Below are positions 16,767 to 24,924 of a DNA stretch of 64,000 nt, piece after piece. The stretch is from positions 3,943,104 to 4,007,103 of the forward strand of contig NZ_LT732535.1 in assembly GCF_900156915.1 (NCBI RefSeq). The letters run 5' to 3'. The notes under the pieces were generated by a model, which searched no databases, was not told where the DNA came from, and saw only the letters and a program-made list of their open reading frames with translations. Position 1 is the stretch's first letter. The number at the start of each line of letters is the position of its first letter. The position numbers and the translations under genes were made by a program. The DNA comes from Sediminibacillus massiliensis. Its GTDB lineage: Bacteria > Bacillota > Bacilli > Bacillales > Amphibacillaceae.

Positions 16767-17816
16767 ATGTTTCAAGATATCCATCTAGATGAAGTATTAG
16801 CCTTACATCAGAAACAACAAATCAAGCTGATCGATGTCAGGTCGCCGTCCGAGTTTCGTGATTGGACCATCCCCGGGAGTATCAACATTCCTGTTTTCAA
16901 TGACGAGGAAAGGGCGGAGGTAGGCACGATTTACAAACAGGAAAGTACCGAAGCTGCCAAAAAACGCGGGCTCGAAATCATGTCGGCGAAGCTTCCGCAG
17001 TTTATCGAAAAGTTCAAAGAAGTCGAAGGTCCGAAAGCCGTGTTCTGCTGGCGCGGGGGTATGCGCAGTAAAACGGCTGCCACCGTGGTCGATTTGATGG
17101 GGATGTCTGTATCCCGTCTGGTTGGCGGAATCAGAACATACCGCAGCTGGGTGGTCGACACATTGAACAGTTATCATATACAGCCAGAGTCGATTGCTTT
17201 GAACGGTTATACCGGATCGGGCAAAACCATCATTTTACACGAATTGAGGAAAAAAGGGTATCCGGTCATCGATTTGGAAGGCATGGCCCAGCACAGGGGA
17301 TCTGTGTTCGGACAAATCGGCCTGACGCCGAACAACCAGAAAAAATTTGATTCCCTGCTTCTCGAGCAGTTGATTCACTATCAATCCGCTCCCTATATTT
17401 TGTTCGAAGCAGAAAGCAAACGGATCGGCAAAGTGGCCCTTCCCGATTTTTTGTCCGAGAAAAAATCGAACGGCATCCAGATTTTTATCGATATGCCGGT
17501 GGAAGAGCGGGTCAAAATCATTCTCGAAGATTATGAGCCATGGAAACACCATCAGGAAAATTTGAATGCATTTGACCATATTAAAAAACGGATCCATACC
17601 CCGATAGCAAAAGAAATCGAAACAGCACTCCATTCGGAAGACTATGCGACCGCTGTCAGGCTTTTGCTGGAATATTATTATGATCCGCGCTATGATCATA
17701 CCCGGAAACAATATGCAGATGAAAAAACCCGTTACATCAAAGTGGATAACATAGAAGATGCGATTGCTTCGATGGAAGAATTGCTGGCACAAATGAACAT
17801 GCCGATCCATGCTTGA
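16767..17816 (+). CDS. mnmH: tRNA 2-selenouridine synthase (MnmH/SelU/YbbB)
   Basis: 349 residues. The N-terminal rhodanese domain has the active Cys94 in VFCWRGGMRSKT. The C-terminal P-loop domain has GYTGSGKT (147-154). This two-domain order is diagnostic for MnmH, which converts 2-thiouridine at the wobble position of certain tRNAs to 2-selenouridine via a geranylated intermediate, using selenophosphate. The length matches the family (about 350-370). The ATG at 16767 follows TTGGAG. No selenophosphate synthetase is in this window, so selenium use cannot be judged here. It is a single-gene unit with its own terminator, just upstream of the flaG promoter, and is not functionally linked to its flagellar neighbours. 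Confidence 0.93.
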   Translation: MFQDIHLDEVLALHQKQQIKLIDVRSPSEFRDWTIPGSINIPVFNDEERAEVGTIYKQESTEAAKKRGLEIMSAKLPQFIEKFKEVEGPKAVFCWRGGMRSKTAATVVDLMGMSVSRLVGGIRTYRSWVVDTLNSYHIQPESIALNGYTGSGKTIILHELRKKGYPVIDLEGMAQHRGSVFGQIGLTPNNQKKFDSLLLEQLIHYQSAPYILFEAESKRIGKVALPDFLSEKKSNGIQIFIDMPVEERVKIILEDYEPWKHHQENLNAFDHIKKRIHTPIAKEIETALHSEDYATAVRLLLEYYYDPRYDHTRKQYADEKTRYIKVDNIEDAIASMEELLAQMNMPIHA

Positions 17817-17820
17817 CAAG

Positions 17821-17847
17821 AGAGGCCGGTCCGCCGGTCTCTTTTTC
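17821..17847 (+). terminator. Terminator after mnmH
   Basis: AGAGGCCGG / CCGGTCTCT-type stem (one G-U pair) followed by T5. Confidence 0.85.
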
Positions 17848-17868
17848 ATATTTTTTTAAGAAAAAACT

Positions 17869-17895
17869 TAAAATCCCGCCAGACAGAGCCGATAT
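17869..17895 (+). promoter_or_regulatory. Sigma-D promoter of the flaG-fliD operon
   Basis: TAAA (17869-17872), 15-base spacer, GCCGATAT (17888-17895). This is an exact match to the flagellar sigma-D consensus. The flaG ribosome-binding site lies 18 bases downstream. Confidence 0.9.
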
Positions 17896-17931
17896 AAAAA
17901 GAAAATACATATAAAGGAGTTGGCTTTTGTA

Positions 17932-18318
17932 ATGAATGTTGGGAGAATCATATCTGGATCCCAACTACTGCAAAAGGCTGAACACATCGAGTATCCTACA
18001 TCTGCAGAAGACAGATCCATTACTGAAATCAAACAAATCGAATCCAATGATACTAGCAATCGCGAAGATGGATTAAATGAAGACAGAGAGTCGGATAAAC
18101 AAAGAGTGAAAGATATGGTCGAGGCGTTGAACGAATTCATCGGACCGAGCCGATCATCACTTAAATTCGAATATCATGAGAAATTGGAAAAATATTATGC
18201 CACGATCATTGATACGGAATCAAATGAAGTCATCAAGGAAATTCCACCCAAAAAGCTGCTGGACATGTATGCGTCGATGGCTGAAATGATGGGTTTCATC
18301 GTGGATGAGAAGATATAG
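17932..18318 (+). CDS. flaG: FlaG family flagellar protein
   Basis: 128 residues from the ATG at 17932. AAAGGAG at 17913-17919 is 12 bases upstream; a TTG at 17920 abuts the ribosome-binding site and is unlikely. The N-terminal third is Ser/Asp/Glu-rich and low complexity. The C-terminal 70 residues are the FlaG domain: VEALNEFIGPSRSSLKFEYHEKLEKYYATIIDTESNEVIKEIPPKKLLDMYASMAEMMGF. It includes the hallmark EVIKEIPP. FlaG proteins influence filament length; the mechanism is not settled. The gene lies 14 bases before fliD and shares the sigma-D promoter. In B. subtilis the homologue is yvyC, directly after hag. Here it is displaced about 17 kb from flagellin. Confidence 0.9.
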   Translation: MNVGRIISGSQLLQKAEHIEYPTSAEDRSITEIKQIESNDTSNREDGLNEDRESDKQRVKDMVEALNEFIGPSRSSLKFEYHEKLEKYYATIIDTESNEVIKEIPPKKLLDMYASMAEMMGFIVDEKI

Positions 18319-18332
18319 AGGCTGGTGAGAAA

Positions 18333-19928
18333 ATGGTAGACAGTATTAATACAAACAGAATCAGCGGGCTGGCATCCGGGATGGATACCGAATCAATGGT
18401 CAATGACCTGATGCGGGCGGAACGGATGCCGCTCGACAAGCTTGAACAAGATAAAACATGGATGACCTGGCAGCGTGACGCTTATCGCGATGTCAACAAA
18501 TTGTTCTATGACTTGGATCAGCAAGTGCTCGATATGAAATTGCAGAAGACGTACAGCTCCAAGTCGACATCGACGACACAATCAGGGGCGGTGACTGCTT
18601 CCGCAACGGCTGCTTCCACGAATGGTACTTACAATATCCAAGTCGATCAATTGGCGACTTCAGCGGTCAACTTCAGCCAGTCGGCGATTTCCGGCGGGGA
18701 TGAACCGATCAACCTTGATGGAAAACTGAATGAACAGGTTTTTGCCAATGGATCGATCGACACGGGGGCTGACACGGAGCTTTCCTTCGATTTCTTCACG
18801 TATGACAAGAATGGAAACAGGCAGGATCACCAGGTGAAGTTTACCGGTGACGATTCCATGAACGATATTTTCAAAAAAATCTCGACAGCATCTGACGGGG
18901 CTGTCCGGGCCTTTTATGATAATGAAGCAGATAAAGTGATTTTGGAACGTACGGAGACAGGGAATTTCAACCAGTCCGACGAATTTCTCGGCGCCGAGAT
19001 TGGCTTCAACGGCCAGACAAATTCCAGTTTCCTGACCGATATCCTGCAGATTAAAAATGGCAAACAAGTCACCTTGGAAGACGGCACGACTGAATGGCAG
19101 CGAGCGGAAACAGGCGGTTCCAATGCCAGGTTCATTTACAACAACGGCTATGAAGTGGAAACGACGAAAAACTCCTATACACTGGACGGCGTTACGTTCA
19201 ACTTCACGGACACGACAGACGGCCCTGCCAAAGTGACTGTCAACAATGACGTCGACGCCGCTCTCGAAAAAATCGTCGGTTTTGTTGATAAATACAACGA
19301 ATTGCTTGAGAAAGTCAATGAAAGTGTAAGCGAACCGAGGTATCGCGATTACAAACCGCTGACAGATGCCCAAAAAGAAGAAATGTCCGATAAACAAATC
19401 GAACAGTGGGAAGAAAGGGCAAAAAGCGGCCTGCTCAGAGGGGACAACATGCTGTCATCCGGGCTGGTGAGTATGCGGCAAAGCTGGTACGGCCAGATTG
19501 ATAACGAAAGCAGTTTCAGCCATCTGTCGAATATCGGCATTGAAACATCTCCCAACTACATGGACGGGGGCAAGCTGATTGTCGATGAGGAAGATTTGCG
19601 GACTGCTTTACGGGAAGATCCTCAATCTGTCTACAAGCTGTTTTCGAACGACGTGGAAGGCAGTGGAAGAGGGATCATCAACCGCCTCGAAGATTCGATG
19701 GCAGGGACGATGGACCGGATTCAGGAACGGGCCGGCAAGGGAACGCAGACACTTGAGCAGTACACGCTGGGTAAACAGTTGAAGGATATCGACACCCGGA
19801 TCGACCGGTTCCAGGACAAACTGGTGCAAACGGAAAACCGTTACTGGCGTCAGTTCACGGAAATGGAAAAAGCGATCCAGCGGATGAATCAGCAGTCGAT
19901 GTATTTAATGAACCAATTCGGCGGATAA
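18333..19928 (+). CDS. fliD: Flagellar hook-associated protein 2, filament cap
   Basis: 531 residues. The N-terminal D0/D1 region reads RISGLASGMDTESMVNDLMRAERMPLDKLEQ, the classic FliD start. A variable Ser/Thr/Asp-rich centre follows. The C-terminus returns to a heptad coiled coil (IDTRIDRFQDKLVQTENRYWRQFTEMEKAIQRMNQQSMYLMNQF). FliD caps the growing filament and promotes flagellin folding at the tip; it is exported by the flagellar type III apparatus with FliT as chaperone. The ATG at 18333 follows a GAGGCTGGTGAG sequence. It is cotranscribed with flaG and ends at a strong terminator. In B. subtilis fliS and fliT follow directly; here a Tat/oxidoreductase block of 3.6 kb on the minus strand intervenes. 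Confidence 0.96.
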   Translation: MVDSINTNRISGLASGMDTESMVNDLMRAERMPLDKLEQDKTWMTWQRDAYRDVNKLFYDLDQQVLDMKLQKTYSSKSTSTTQSGAVTASATAASTNGTYNIQVDQLATSAVNFSQSAISGGDEPINLDGKLNEQVFANGSIDTGADTELSFDFFTYDKNGNRQDHQVKFTGDDSMNDIFKKISTASDGAVRAFYDNEADKVILERTETGNFNQSDEFLGAEIGFNGQTNSSFLTDILQIKNGKQVTLEDGTTEWQRAETGGSNARFIYNNGYEVETTKNSYTLDGVTFNFTDTTDGPAKVTVNNDVDAALEKIVGFVDKYNELLEKVNESVSEPRYRDYKPLTDAQKEEMSDKQIEQWEERAKSGLLRGDNMLSSGLVSMRQSWYGQIDNESSFSHLSNIGIETSPNYMDGGKLIVDEEDLRTALREDPQSVYKLFSNDVEGSGRGIINRLEDSMAGTMDRIQERAGKGTQTLEQYTLGKQLKDIDTRIDRFQDKLVQTENRYWRQFTEMEKAIQRMNQQSMYLMNQFGG

Positions 19929-19932
19929 AAAA

Positions 19933-19965
19933 AGGAGCACCATGTGGGGATGGTGCTCCTTTTTG
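19933..19965 (+). terminator. Bidirectional terminator between fliD and tatC
   Basis: AGGAGCACCA / TGGTGCTCCT perfect 10-bp stem with T5 on the plus strand and T7 on the minus strand. It ends both converging units. Confidence 0.9.
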
Positions 19966-19980
19966 CTATGTGAAATTCAA

Positions 19981-20736
19981 TTAGGTGGGATCGACCTGTT
20001 CCTCTGCCGTTTCTTTTCGTTTATAGACGACTTTTGATAAGAGTACACCTAACTCGTATAACCCGATCAGCGGTCCTAACACAATCATCTGGGAAAGCAG
20101 GTCCGGTGGCGTGATCAGCGCCGAAACGATCGCCATCAGCAGGTAACCATACTTCCGGATTTCTCCCAGTTTGGCCGGTGTGATGATGCCGATAGCCGTC
20201 AGGAACATGAGAAACAATGGTACTTCGAATAGAAAGCCAAGTGGGATCGATGTCATCAGCATAAACGAGAAGTATTCTTTGGCGGTGATCATCATATCGA
20301 AATTATTCGACCCGATCCTCATTAGAAAGCCATAGACAGTAGGGAAAATGATAAAAAAACCGAAGGAAATACCAGCCAGGAAACTGAAAAAGATTCCCGG
20401 TATGAAAGACAGGGCTGTCCTGCTTTCCTGGTTAGTCAATGCCGGTCTGACAAACTTCCAGCCTTGGTAGCCGATAAACGGGGCCGAAAGCCCGAGACTG
20501 AGGCTTCCGGCTATCCCTGTATAAAATCGGACGACATCCAGCGGTCCCAGCATGACCAGTTTGCTTTCATCGGTCAACAATGGAATGACATGGTCGATTG
20601 AAACCAGTATGATTATAAAACAAGCCAGAAAGAAGACGACAGAGCTGATGACAGCTTTCCGTAAGTCGGTAAGGTGTTCAACGAGCGTCTGCTCTGCTTC
20701 CAAAGCATTTTTATCCATATGTGCTTCGCGCATCAT
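19981..20736 (-). CDS. tatC: Sec-independent (Tat) protein translocase subunit TatC
   Basis: 251 residues with six predicted membrane spans. The N-terminus has the TatC signature EHLTDLRKAVISS; the first periplasmic loop and the GWKFVRPALTNQE region are also characteristic. TatC binds the twin-arginine signal of folded cargo and recruits TatA. The start at 20736 (ATGATG) follows GGGGGGA on the minus strand. It lies 17 bases downstream of tatA in the same operon as an oxidoreductase whose small subunit carries a twin-arginine signal. This is therefore probably a dedicated minimal TatAC system, as in B. subtilis TatAdCd with PhoD. Confidence 0.95.
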   Translation of the reverse strand: MMREAHMDKNALEAEQTLVEHLTDLRKAVISSVVFFLACFIIILVSIDHVIPLLTDESKLVMLGPLDVVRFYTGIAGSLSLGLSAPFIGYQGWKFVRPALTNQESRTALSFIPGIFFSFLAGISFGFFIIFPTVYGFLMRIGSNNFDMMITAKEYFSFMLMTSIPLGFLFEVPLFLMFLTAIGIITPAKLGEIRKYGYLLMAIVSALITPPDLLSQMIVLGPLIGLYELGVLLSKVVYKRKETAEEQVDPT

Positions 20737-20753
20737 CGATTCCCCCCGCCAGG

Positions 20754-20975
20754 TTAAGATGGATTATCTTTTTTGTCTGTTTCCGCGGATTCAATGTATT
20801 TCTTCTGTTCCTCTCCATCATCGTTCATCAAATTGCTTGCAGACTTCTTGAACTCGGAAAGTGTTTGTCCGAAGGCGGCACCGATTTCCGGAAGTTTTTT
20901 CGGTCCGAAAATGATCAGTGTCACCACCAGAATAATAATCAACCCTGGAATGCCTATATTGGTTATTCCCATCAT
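20754..20975 (-). CDS. tatA: Tat translocase subunit TatA/E
   Basis: 73 residues. One N-terminal membrane span ([18 protein letters not shown]) is followed by the [10 protein letters not shown] hinge and an amphipathic helix ([17 protein letters not shown]), then a charged tail. This is the standard TatA/E layout; Gram-positive TatAC systems use such a protein for both TatA and TatB roles. AAAAGGAG precedes the ATG at 20975. It lies 37 bases downstream of the flavoprotein gene and 17 bases upstream of tatC. Confidence 0.95.
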   Translation of the reverse strand: MMGITNIGIPGLIIILVVTLIIFGPKKLPEIGAAFGQTLSEFKKSASNLMNDDGEEQKKYIESAETDKKDNPS

Positions 20976-21012
20976 ATTAGCTCCTTTTTACGCATCAGAT
21001 AAGCGGATTCTT

Positions 21013-22752
21013 CTAAACATGTTCACTGTTGTTTTTTGCCTTCACCAATTGCCCGCTTCCTTCTCTGTACTTCATGATCCCTTCTGCAGCCCGGTATGCC
21101 AATGCGCCGACTGTACCTGTCGGATTGTAACCGCCGTTATGGGCGAATGCCGAAGCGCCGACCACGAACAGGTTATCGACATCCCACATCTGCGAATAAT
21201 TGTTCACTGCCGAAGTCTCCGGGTCTGCCCCCATGATTGCGCCGCCGGTATTATGGGTGGTCTGGTATGGCACGATGCTGTAATGGTCGCTGATTTCTCT
21301 TGGCTCTACCTTGCTTGCACCCATCTCTTTCATGATTTCTACGCACTTCTCTGACAAATATTTGTGCAGATTTCGATCTTGCTCGGTAAAGTCATAAGTT
21401 AACCGGAGCAGCGGTCTGCCGAATACGTCTTTATAGTCCGGATCAAGGCTTAAGTAATTGTTGCGGTGTGGGATGGAAGCTCCCTGGACGCCGATAGACA
21501 GATTCCGGTGATAGTATTTGATCGACTGGGACTTGAACTCTTTTCCCCAGTTCGGTGTATCGTTCGGTACGGTATTGTTGTTGATCGGGCGCTGTCCTGT
21601 TTGCGTGATCGCAATGGTGCCGCCATGGATGAAATTGAGGTCGGAATGGTCGAAGTTATCGCCATTGTAGTCATCGACTGCAGCTCCGAGCGAACCTGCT
21701 CCCATATAGGTGTTGAATTTTTCGTCTTCAAAGAAACCTGTCGCACCAGGCAAAATTTGATAGCAGTAGTTCTTGCCGATTACGCCTGTTCTGCTTTCCG
21801 GATCATACGGGCGGCCGATTCCGGAATTCAACAACAACCGGACATTGTTCATGACATAACTCGTCAAGACCACGATGTCGGCCGGCTGGATGAATTCTTC
21901 GCCTGTCTGCAAGTCGATATATTTCACACCGGTCGCTTTCCCGCCTTCATAAATCACTTCGGTCACATTGGCATGTGTCCTCAGTTCGAAATTCCCCGTG
22001 TTCTCGGCAGTCGGAATGACCGTGATATTCGGGGAAGTTTTGGCGCCGTATTCACAACCGAACCGTTCGCAAAAACCGCAATACTGGCACTGGTTGATCG
22101 TTTGGCCATCAGGGTTTTCGTAAGTTTCGGAAAGGTTTGCTGACGGCATATGGAACGGGCTCAACTTCAATTTTTCAGCCGCGTCCTTGAACCGCTTCGT
22201 GATCGGTGTTTCCTTCATCGGCGGTGTCGGGTAGTCATTTTCTCTTGGAGCGCTGTTCTTGTTGCCTTCACCGCTTATTCCGGCGGTTAGTTCGAATTGG
22301 TAGAAATACGGTTCCAGCTCTTCGTAGGTGATCCCCCAGTCCTGGAGGGTATAGTCTTCACCGAGTTTGTTTTTTCCATACTTTTCATCGGTCATTGTTT
22401 TGATTTGAAGATCATATGGAAGGAATCTCCATGTCTGGCCGTTCCAGTGGACGCCTGCACCGCCAAGTCCTTCCCCTAAAAGGAAAGAGCCCAGCTGCCG
22501 CATTGGCAGGGCGCGTTCTTCCCGGTGATTCCGGAAGGTGATTGTTTCCCTGGACAAATCCTGCATCAATTCATAGCGGATGGCATACCGGTATTCATCG
22601 TGCACATGCTGGAAATCGTCCGTGGACCTCGATTTGCCCCGTTCAAGTCCGACGACTTTCACTCCTTGTTTGGCAAGTTCCGCTGCGATTATACCGCCTG
22701 TCCAACCGACTCCGACGGTAACTACTTCTACCTTATCCAGTCTTTTAGCCAC
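21013..22752 (-). CDS. GMC-family flavoprotein, gluconate 2-dehydrogenase large subunit-like
   Basis: 579 residues. The N-terminal Rossmann motif VGVGWTGGIIAAELAKQG (about 13-30) binds FAD. The Cys-rich segment QCQYCGFCERFGCEYGAK lies at about 219-236. GMC-type C-terminal motifs (HNTGGAIMG, FAHNGGYNPTGTVGALAYRAAE) complete the family pattern. Membrane-bound GMC dehydrogenases of this type oxidise sugars or sugar acids (gluconate, 2-ketogluconate, sorbitol) with a small subunit and normally a cytochrome c subunit. The exact substrate is not visible. It lacks its own signal peptide, so it probably crosses the membrane by hitchhiking on the Tat-targeted small subunit encoded 18 bases upstream. 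No cytochrome subunit is encoded next to it. Confidence 0.88.
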   Translation of the reverse strand: MAKRLDKVEVVTVGVGWTGGIIAAELAKQGVKVVGLERGKSRSTDDFQHVHDEYRYAIRYELMQDLSRETITFRNHREERALPMRQLGSFLLGEGLGGAGVHWNGQTWRFLPYDLQIKTMTDEKYGKNKLGEDYTLQDWGITYEELEPYFYQFELTAGISGEGNKNSAPRENDYPTPPMKETPITKRFKDAAEKLKLSPFHMPSANLSETYENPDGQTINQCQYCGFCERFGCEYGAKTSPNITVIPTAENTGNFELRTHANVTEVIYEGGKATGVKYIDLQTGEEFIQPADIVVLTSYVMNNVRLLLNSGIGRPYDPESRTGVIGKNYCYQILPGATGFFEDEKFNTYMGAGSLGAAVDDYNGDNFDHSDLNFIHGGTIAITQTGQRPINNNTVPNDTPNWGKEFKSQSIKYYHRNLSIGVQGASIPHRNNYLSLDPDYKDVFGRPLLRLTYDFTEQDRNLHKYLSEKCVEIMKEMGASKVEPREISDHYSIVPYQTTHNTGGAIMGADPETSAVNNYSQMWDVDNLFVVGASAFAHNGGYNPTGTVGALAYRAAEGIMKYREGSGQLVKAKNNSEHV

Positions 22753-22770
22753 TGTTCGTCCTCCATTTCT

Positions 22771-23538
22771 TTATTGGGAAATGTGTGCTCTTAAAGCTTG
22801 TGGTTCTTTTTCGATAAATTCTTTTTTTTCGATTTCATTGATATAACTCATATAGTTGCCAGGATATTCTTTCATCAGCCAGCCTTCCATGTTCCCGTTC
22901 CCTCCGTACAGCGGATCGGAATAGGCTCCTTCTATCGTGGCCGAACGAAGCAATTCAAAGAAAGTAGTCGAGGTGACCCCTTTCAATTTCACGTCACCAT
23001 CCTGGAATCTTTGCAGGATTTTATCCTGCTGTTCGCCTTCCAGATCAATGTAAGATTCACCGAATTCGTTCTGGCTTTCCCGTTCGATCGCCTGGATGCC
23101 GACATCGAATACTTCATGTCTTTTCAGCCTCGTCTGGTATCCCTGAAAGTCGGAACCAGGATAAAACGGCCCCATCATATATTCTCTTTCGTTATGCCCG
23201 TAGGAACCGGCCAACTGGTGGTCGATGAAAAACGGGACACCGAGTTTGATGGCGCCAGGCCCGTTGTCGTCTTCCGGAAAAATCCGTTCTGTTGCGGCAC
23301 TGATGATTTGAAAATCTTTCTGTCTAGTAAAGTGCATCAATGCCTGGTTGAAATTCGTCGATTCGTCGTTGTTGGCATGCTGTTGCTGTCCTTGTTTTTC
23401 GGTATTGTTGCCGCCGAACAGGTTCCTGCCAAGGATCGTACCTAGAAAGCCTCCGCCGATTGCACCCCCAGCTGCATAGCTTGAGTTTTTGATGAACCGG
23501 CGCCGGGACATGGTTGAGCGTTCTTTTTCGTCTGCCAT
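22771..23538 (-). CDS. Gluconate 2-dehydrogenase subunit 3 family protein with twin-arginine signal
   Basis: 255 residues. A twin-arginine signal peptide is clear: SRRRFIK at 11-17, then a hydrophobic Gly/Ala-rich stretch to about residue 36. The mature part contains the subunit 3 family pattern (FQIISAATERIFPEDDNGPGAIKLGVPFFIDHQLAG and FFELLRSATIEGAYSDPLYGGN). This small subunit escorts and stabilises the GMC flavoprotein. The ATG at 23538 has GGAGGCG upstream. It is the first gene of a four-gene minus-strand operon (small subunit, flavoprotein, tatA, tatC). Cargo and exporter are thus encoded together. Confidence 0.92.
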   Translation of the reverse strand: MADEKERSTMSRRRFIKNSSYAAGGAIGGGFLGTILGRNLFGGNNTEKQGQQQHANNDESTNFNQALMHFTRQKDFQIISAATERIFPEDDNGPGAIKLGVPFFIDHQLAGSYGHNEREYMMGPFYPGSDFQGYQTRLKRHEVFDVGIQAIERESQNEFGESYIDLEGEQQDKILQRFQDGDVKLKGVTSTTFFELLRSATIEGAYSDPLYGGNGNMEGWLMKEYPGNYMSYINEIEKKEFIEKEPQALRAHISQ

Positions 23539-23668
23539 TTTGCGCCTCCTATACCATATGGGTTTCTTTTCTTTTATACTATGGACACAAATGTAGAATC
23601 ATATACTCTTTAAAGCCGGAGATGACAGGCGTGGGGGAGGGGAGGCAAAAAAGTTTTCAAAGAAGGCT

Positions 23669-23695
23669 TAACAGATTCCACTTTCCGGCCGATAT
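23669..23695 (+). promoter_or_regulatory. Sigma-D promoter of fliS-fliT
   Basis: TAAC (23669-23672), 15-base spacer, GCCGATAT (23688-23695). The -10 octamer is perfect and the -35 has one mismatch. It gives fliS-fliT their own sigma-D promoter after separation from fliD by the Tat operon. Confidence 0.85.
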
Positions 23696-23743
23696 AAACA
23701 ATAAGGATATTTAAGCAATATAAGGGAGATGTTTTGTAAACCT

Positions 23744-24145
23744 ATGTCTATAAAACAGCAATATCAAGCCTACCAAAGCAATTCTGTAACAACAGCATCA
23801 CCAGGGGAATTGACACTCATGCTGTATAATGGCTGCTTGAAATTTATCAAACATGGAAAACGCGGAATAGAAGAAAAGAACATCGAAATGAAAAACACGA
23901 ACATCCAAAAGGCACAAAATATCATCCATGAACTGATGGTGACATTGGATCAGGATGCGGCCATCACCAAAGAAATCATGCCGATGTATGATTACATAAA
24001 CCGCCGTCTGATCGAAGCGAACATCCAGAACGACACGGAAATACTGGATGAGGTGGCAGGACTTGTCACAGAATTCCGCGATACGTGGAAAGAAGTAATC
24101 AAAGTGACCCGCCAGCAGCAATATTCCCAAGGTGCGAATGTGTAA
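23744..24145 (+). CDS. fliS: Flagellar export chaperone FliS
   Basis: 133 residues starting MSIKQQYQAYQSNSVTTASPGELTLMLYNGCLKFIK, the canonical FliS N-terminus. FliS binds the C-terminal helix of flagellin in the cytoplasm and keeps it unfolded for export. The start is taken at the ATG 23744 by family alignment. Its spacing to AAGGGAG (23722-23728) is long (15 bases), and an in-frame ATG at 23729 overlaps the ribosome-binding site, which would add five residues. The stop TAA overlaps the fliT start (TAATG), so the two are translationally coupled. Confidence 0.95.
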   Translation: MSIKQQYQAYQSNSVTTASPGELTLMLYNGCLKFIKHGKRGIEEKNIEMKNTNIQKAQNIIHELMVTLDQDAAITKEIMPMYDYINRRLIEANIQNDTEILDEVAGLVTEFRDTWKEVIKVTRQQQYSQGANV

Positions 24146-24498
24146 TGAACAGATTGGTTCCATTGTATAAAGCGACAGATGCCCTTCACAATCTATTGCA
24201 AAAAATCGGCCCGTCGACACAGCGGGAGGAAGCCATTGCAGAGATCACTTCCCTGCTCGATGAGCGTGAACAACTGCTTGCACAAGTCAAACCTCCGTAC
24301 TCAGAAGAAGAGCAGAAACTGGGACGGGCCCTTTTGCCACTCGACCAGGGCATCGAAAAGAAGCTTCAAACATTGTTTGCTGAGTTGAAATCGGAAATGA
24401 AAGCCGTCAAAAAGCAAAAAACATCGAACGTGAAATATACGAATCCATACCAAAATGTCGCCAATTTCGATGGGGCATTTCTAGATCAAAAGAAATAG
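24145..24498 (+). CDS. fliT: FliT-like flagellar protein
   Basis: 117 residues, all-helical, beginning MNRLVPLYKATDALHNLLQK. The start is the ATG inside the fliS TAATG overlap; the longer open frame upstream has no ribosome-binding site. FliT proteins are poorly conserved chaperones for FliD; the call rests on size, helical content and position directly after fliS, as in B. subtilis. The C-terminal 25 residues (NVKYTNPYQNVANFDGAFLDQKK) are extended and may be the regulatory tail. The next gene starts 8 bases later. Confidence 0.75.
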   Translation: MNRLVPLYKATDALHNLLQKIGPSTQREEAIAEITSLLDEREQLLAQVKPPYSEEEQKLGRALLPLDQGIEKKLQTLFAELKSEMKAVKKQKTSNVKYTNPYQNVANFDGAFLDQKK

Positions 24499-24506
24499 GT
24501 GATAGG

Positions 24507-24893
24507 ATGACCAACCTGAAAGATTCTCAGCGTCATATGCTGAAAGAATATGTTGAACTCTTGAATGTCATGGAAGAAGGCCTGGCGTATCTCGAGCATA
24601 ACTTGAAAGAGGAAGCACCTCCCCAGGTTGTCCGGGTATTCGAAGATTTGCTGTCAGCGTTCGATCAATTAAACAACTGCCACCAGCAAATGGCCGAAAT
24701 CTTTGAAGAAAACAAAACCAGGCTGGGCGAGTTAATAGAGGACTGCAAGGATATTATCCAGTCCTTTGCAGAGTGGTTTGATTTCCAAACTAATGACGAA
24801 AAACGCCTGCTTATCAAAGCGCGGGTACTTCCACAGTTTGAAAGCTGGAAAAGCCAGATGGATAAATTCCTGACACCGTATATAGTGCATTAA
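24507..24893 (+). CDS. Helical protein of unknown function in the fliS-fliT operon
   Basis: 128 residues, almost entirely amphipathic helix (MLKEYVELLNVMEEGLAYLEH; FEDLLSAFDQLNNCHQQMAEIFEENK), with one Cys and no membrane span. I do not recognise a family. It starts 8 bases after fliT behind ATAGG and ends at the operon terminator, so it is cotranscribed with the flagellar chaperones. A chaperone or flagellin/FliD-binding role would fit the size and fold, but this is inference from position. B. subtilis has no gene here between fliT and hpf. Confidence 0.6.
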   Translation: MTNLKDSQRHMLKEYVELLNVMEEGLAYLEHNLKEEAPPQVVRVFEDLLSAFDQLNNCHQQMAEIFEENKTRLGELIEDCKDIIQSFAEWFDFQTNDEKRLLIKARVLPQFESWKSQMDKFLTPYIVH

Positions 24894-24896
24894 TGG

Positions 24897-24924
24897 AAAA
24901 ACCACCCGATCGGGTGGTTTTTTT
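24897..24924 (+). terminator. Terminator of the fliS operon
   Basis: AACCACCCGATCGGGTGGTT palindrome with a T7 run. Confidence 0.88.
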
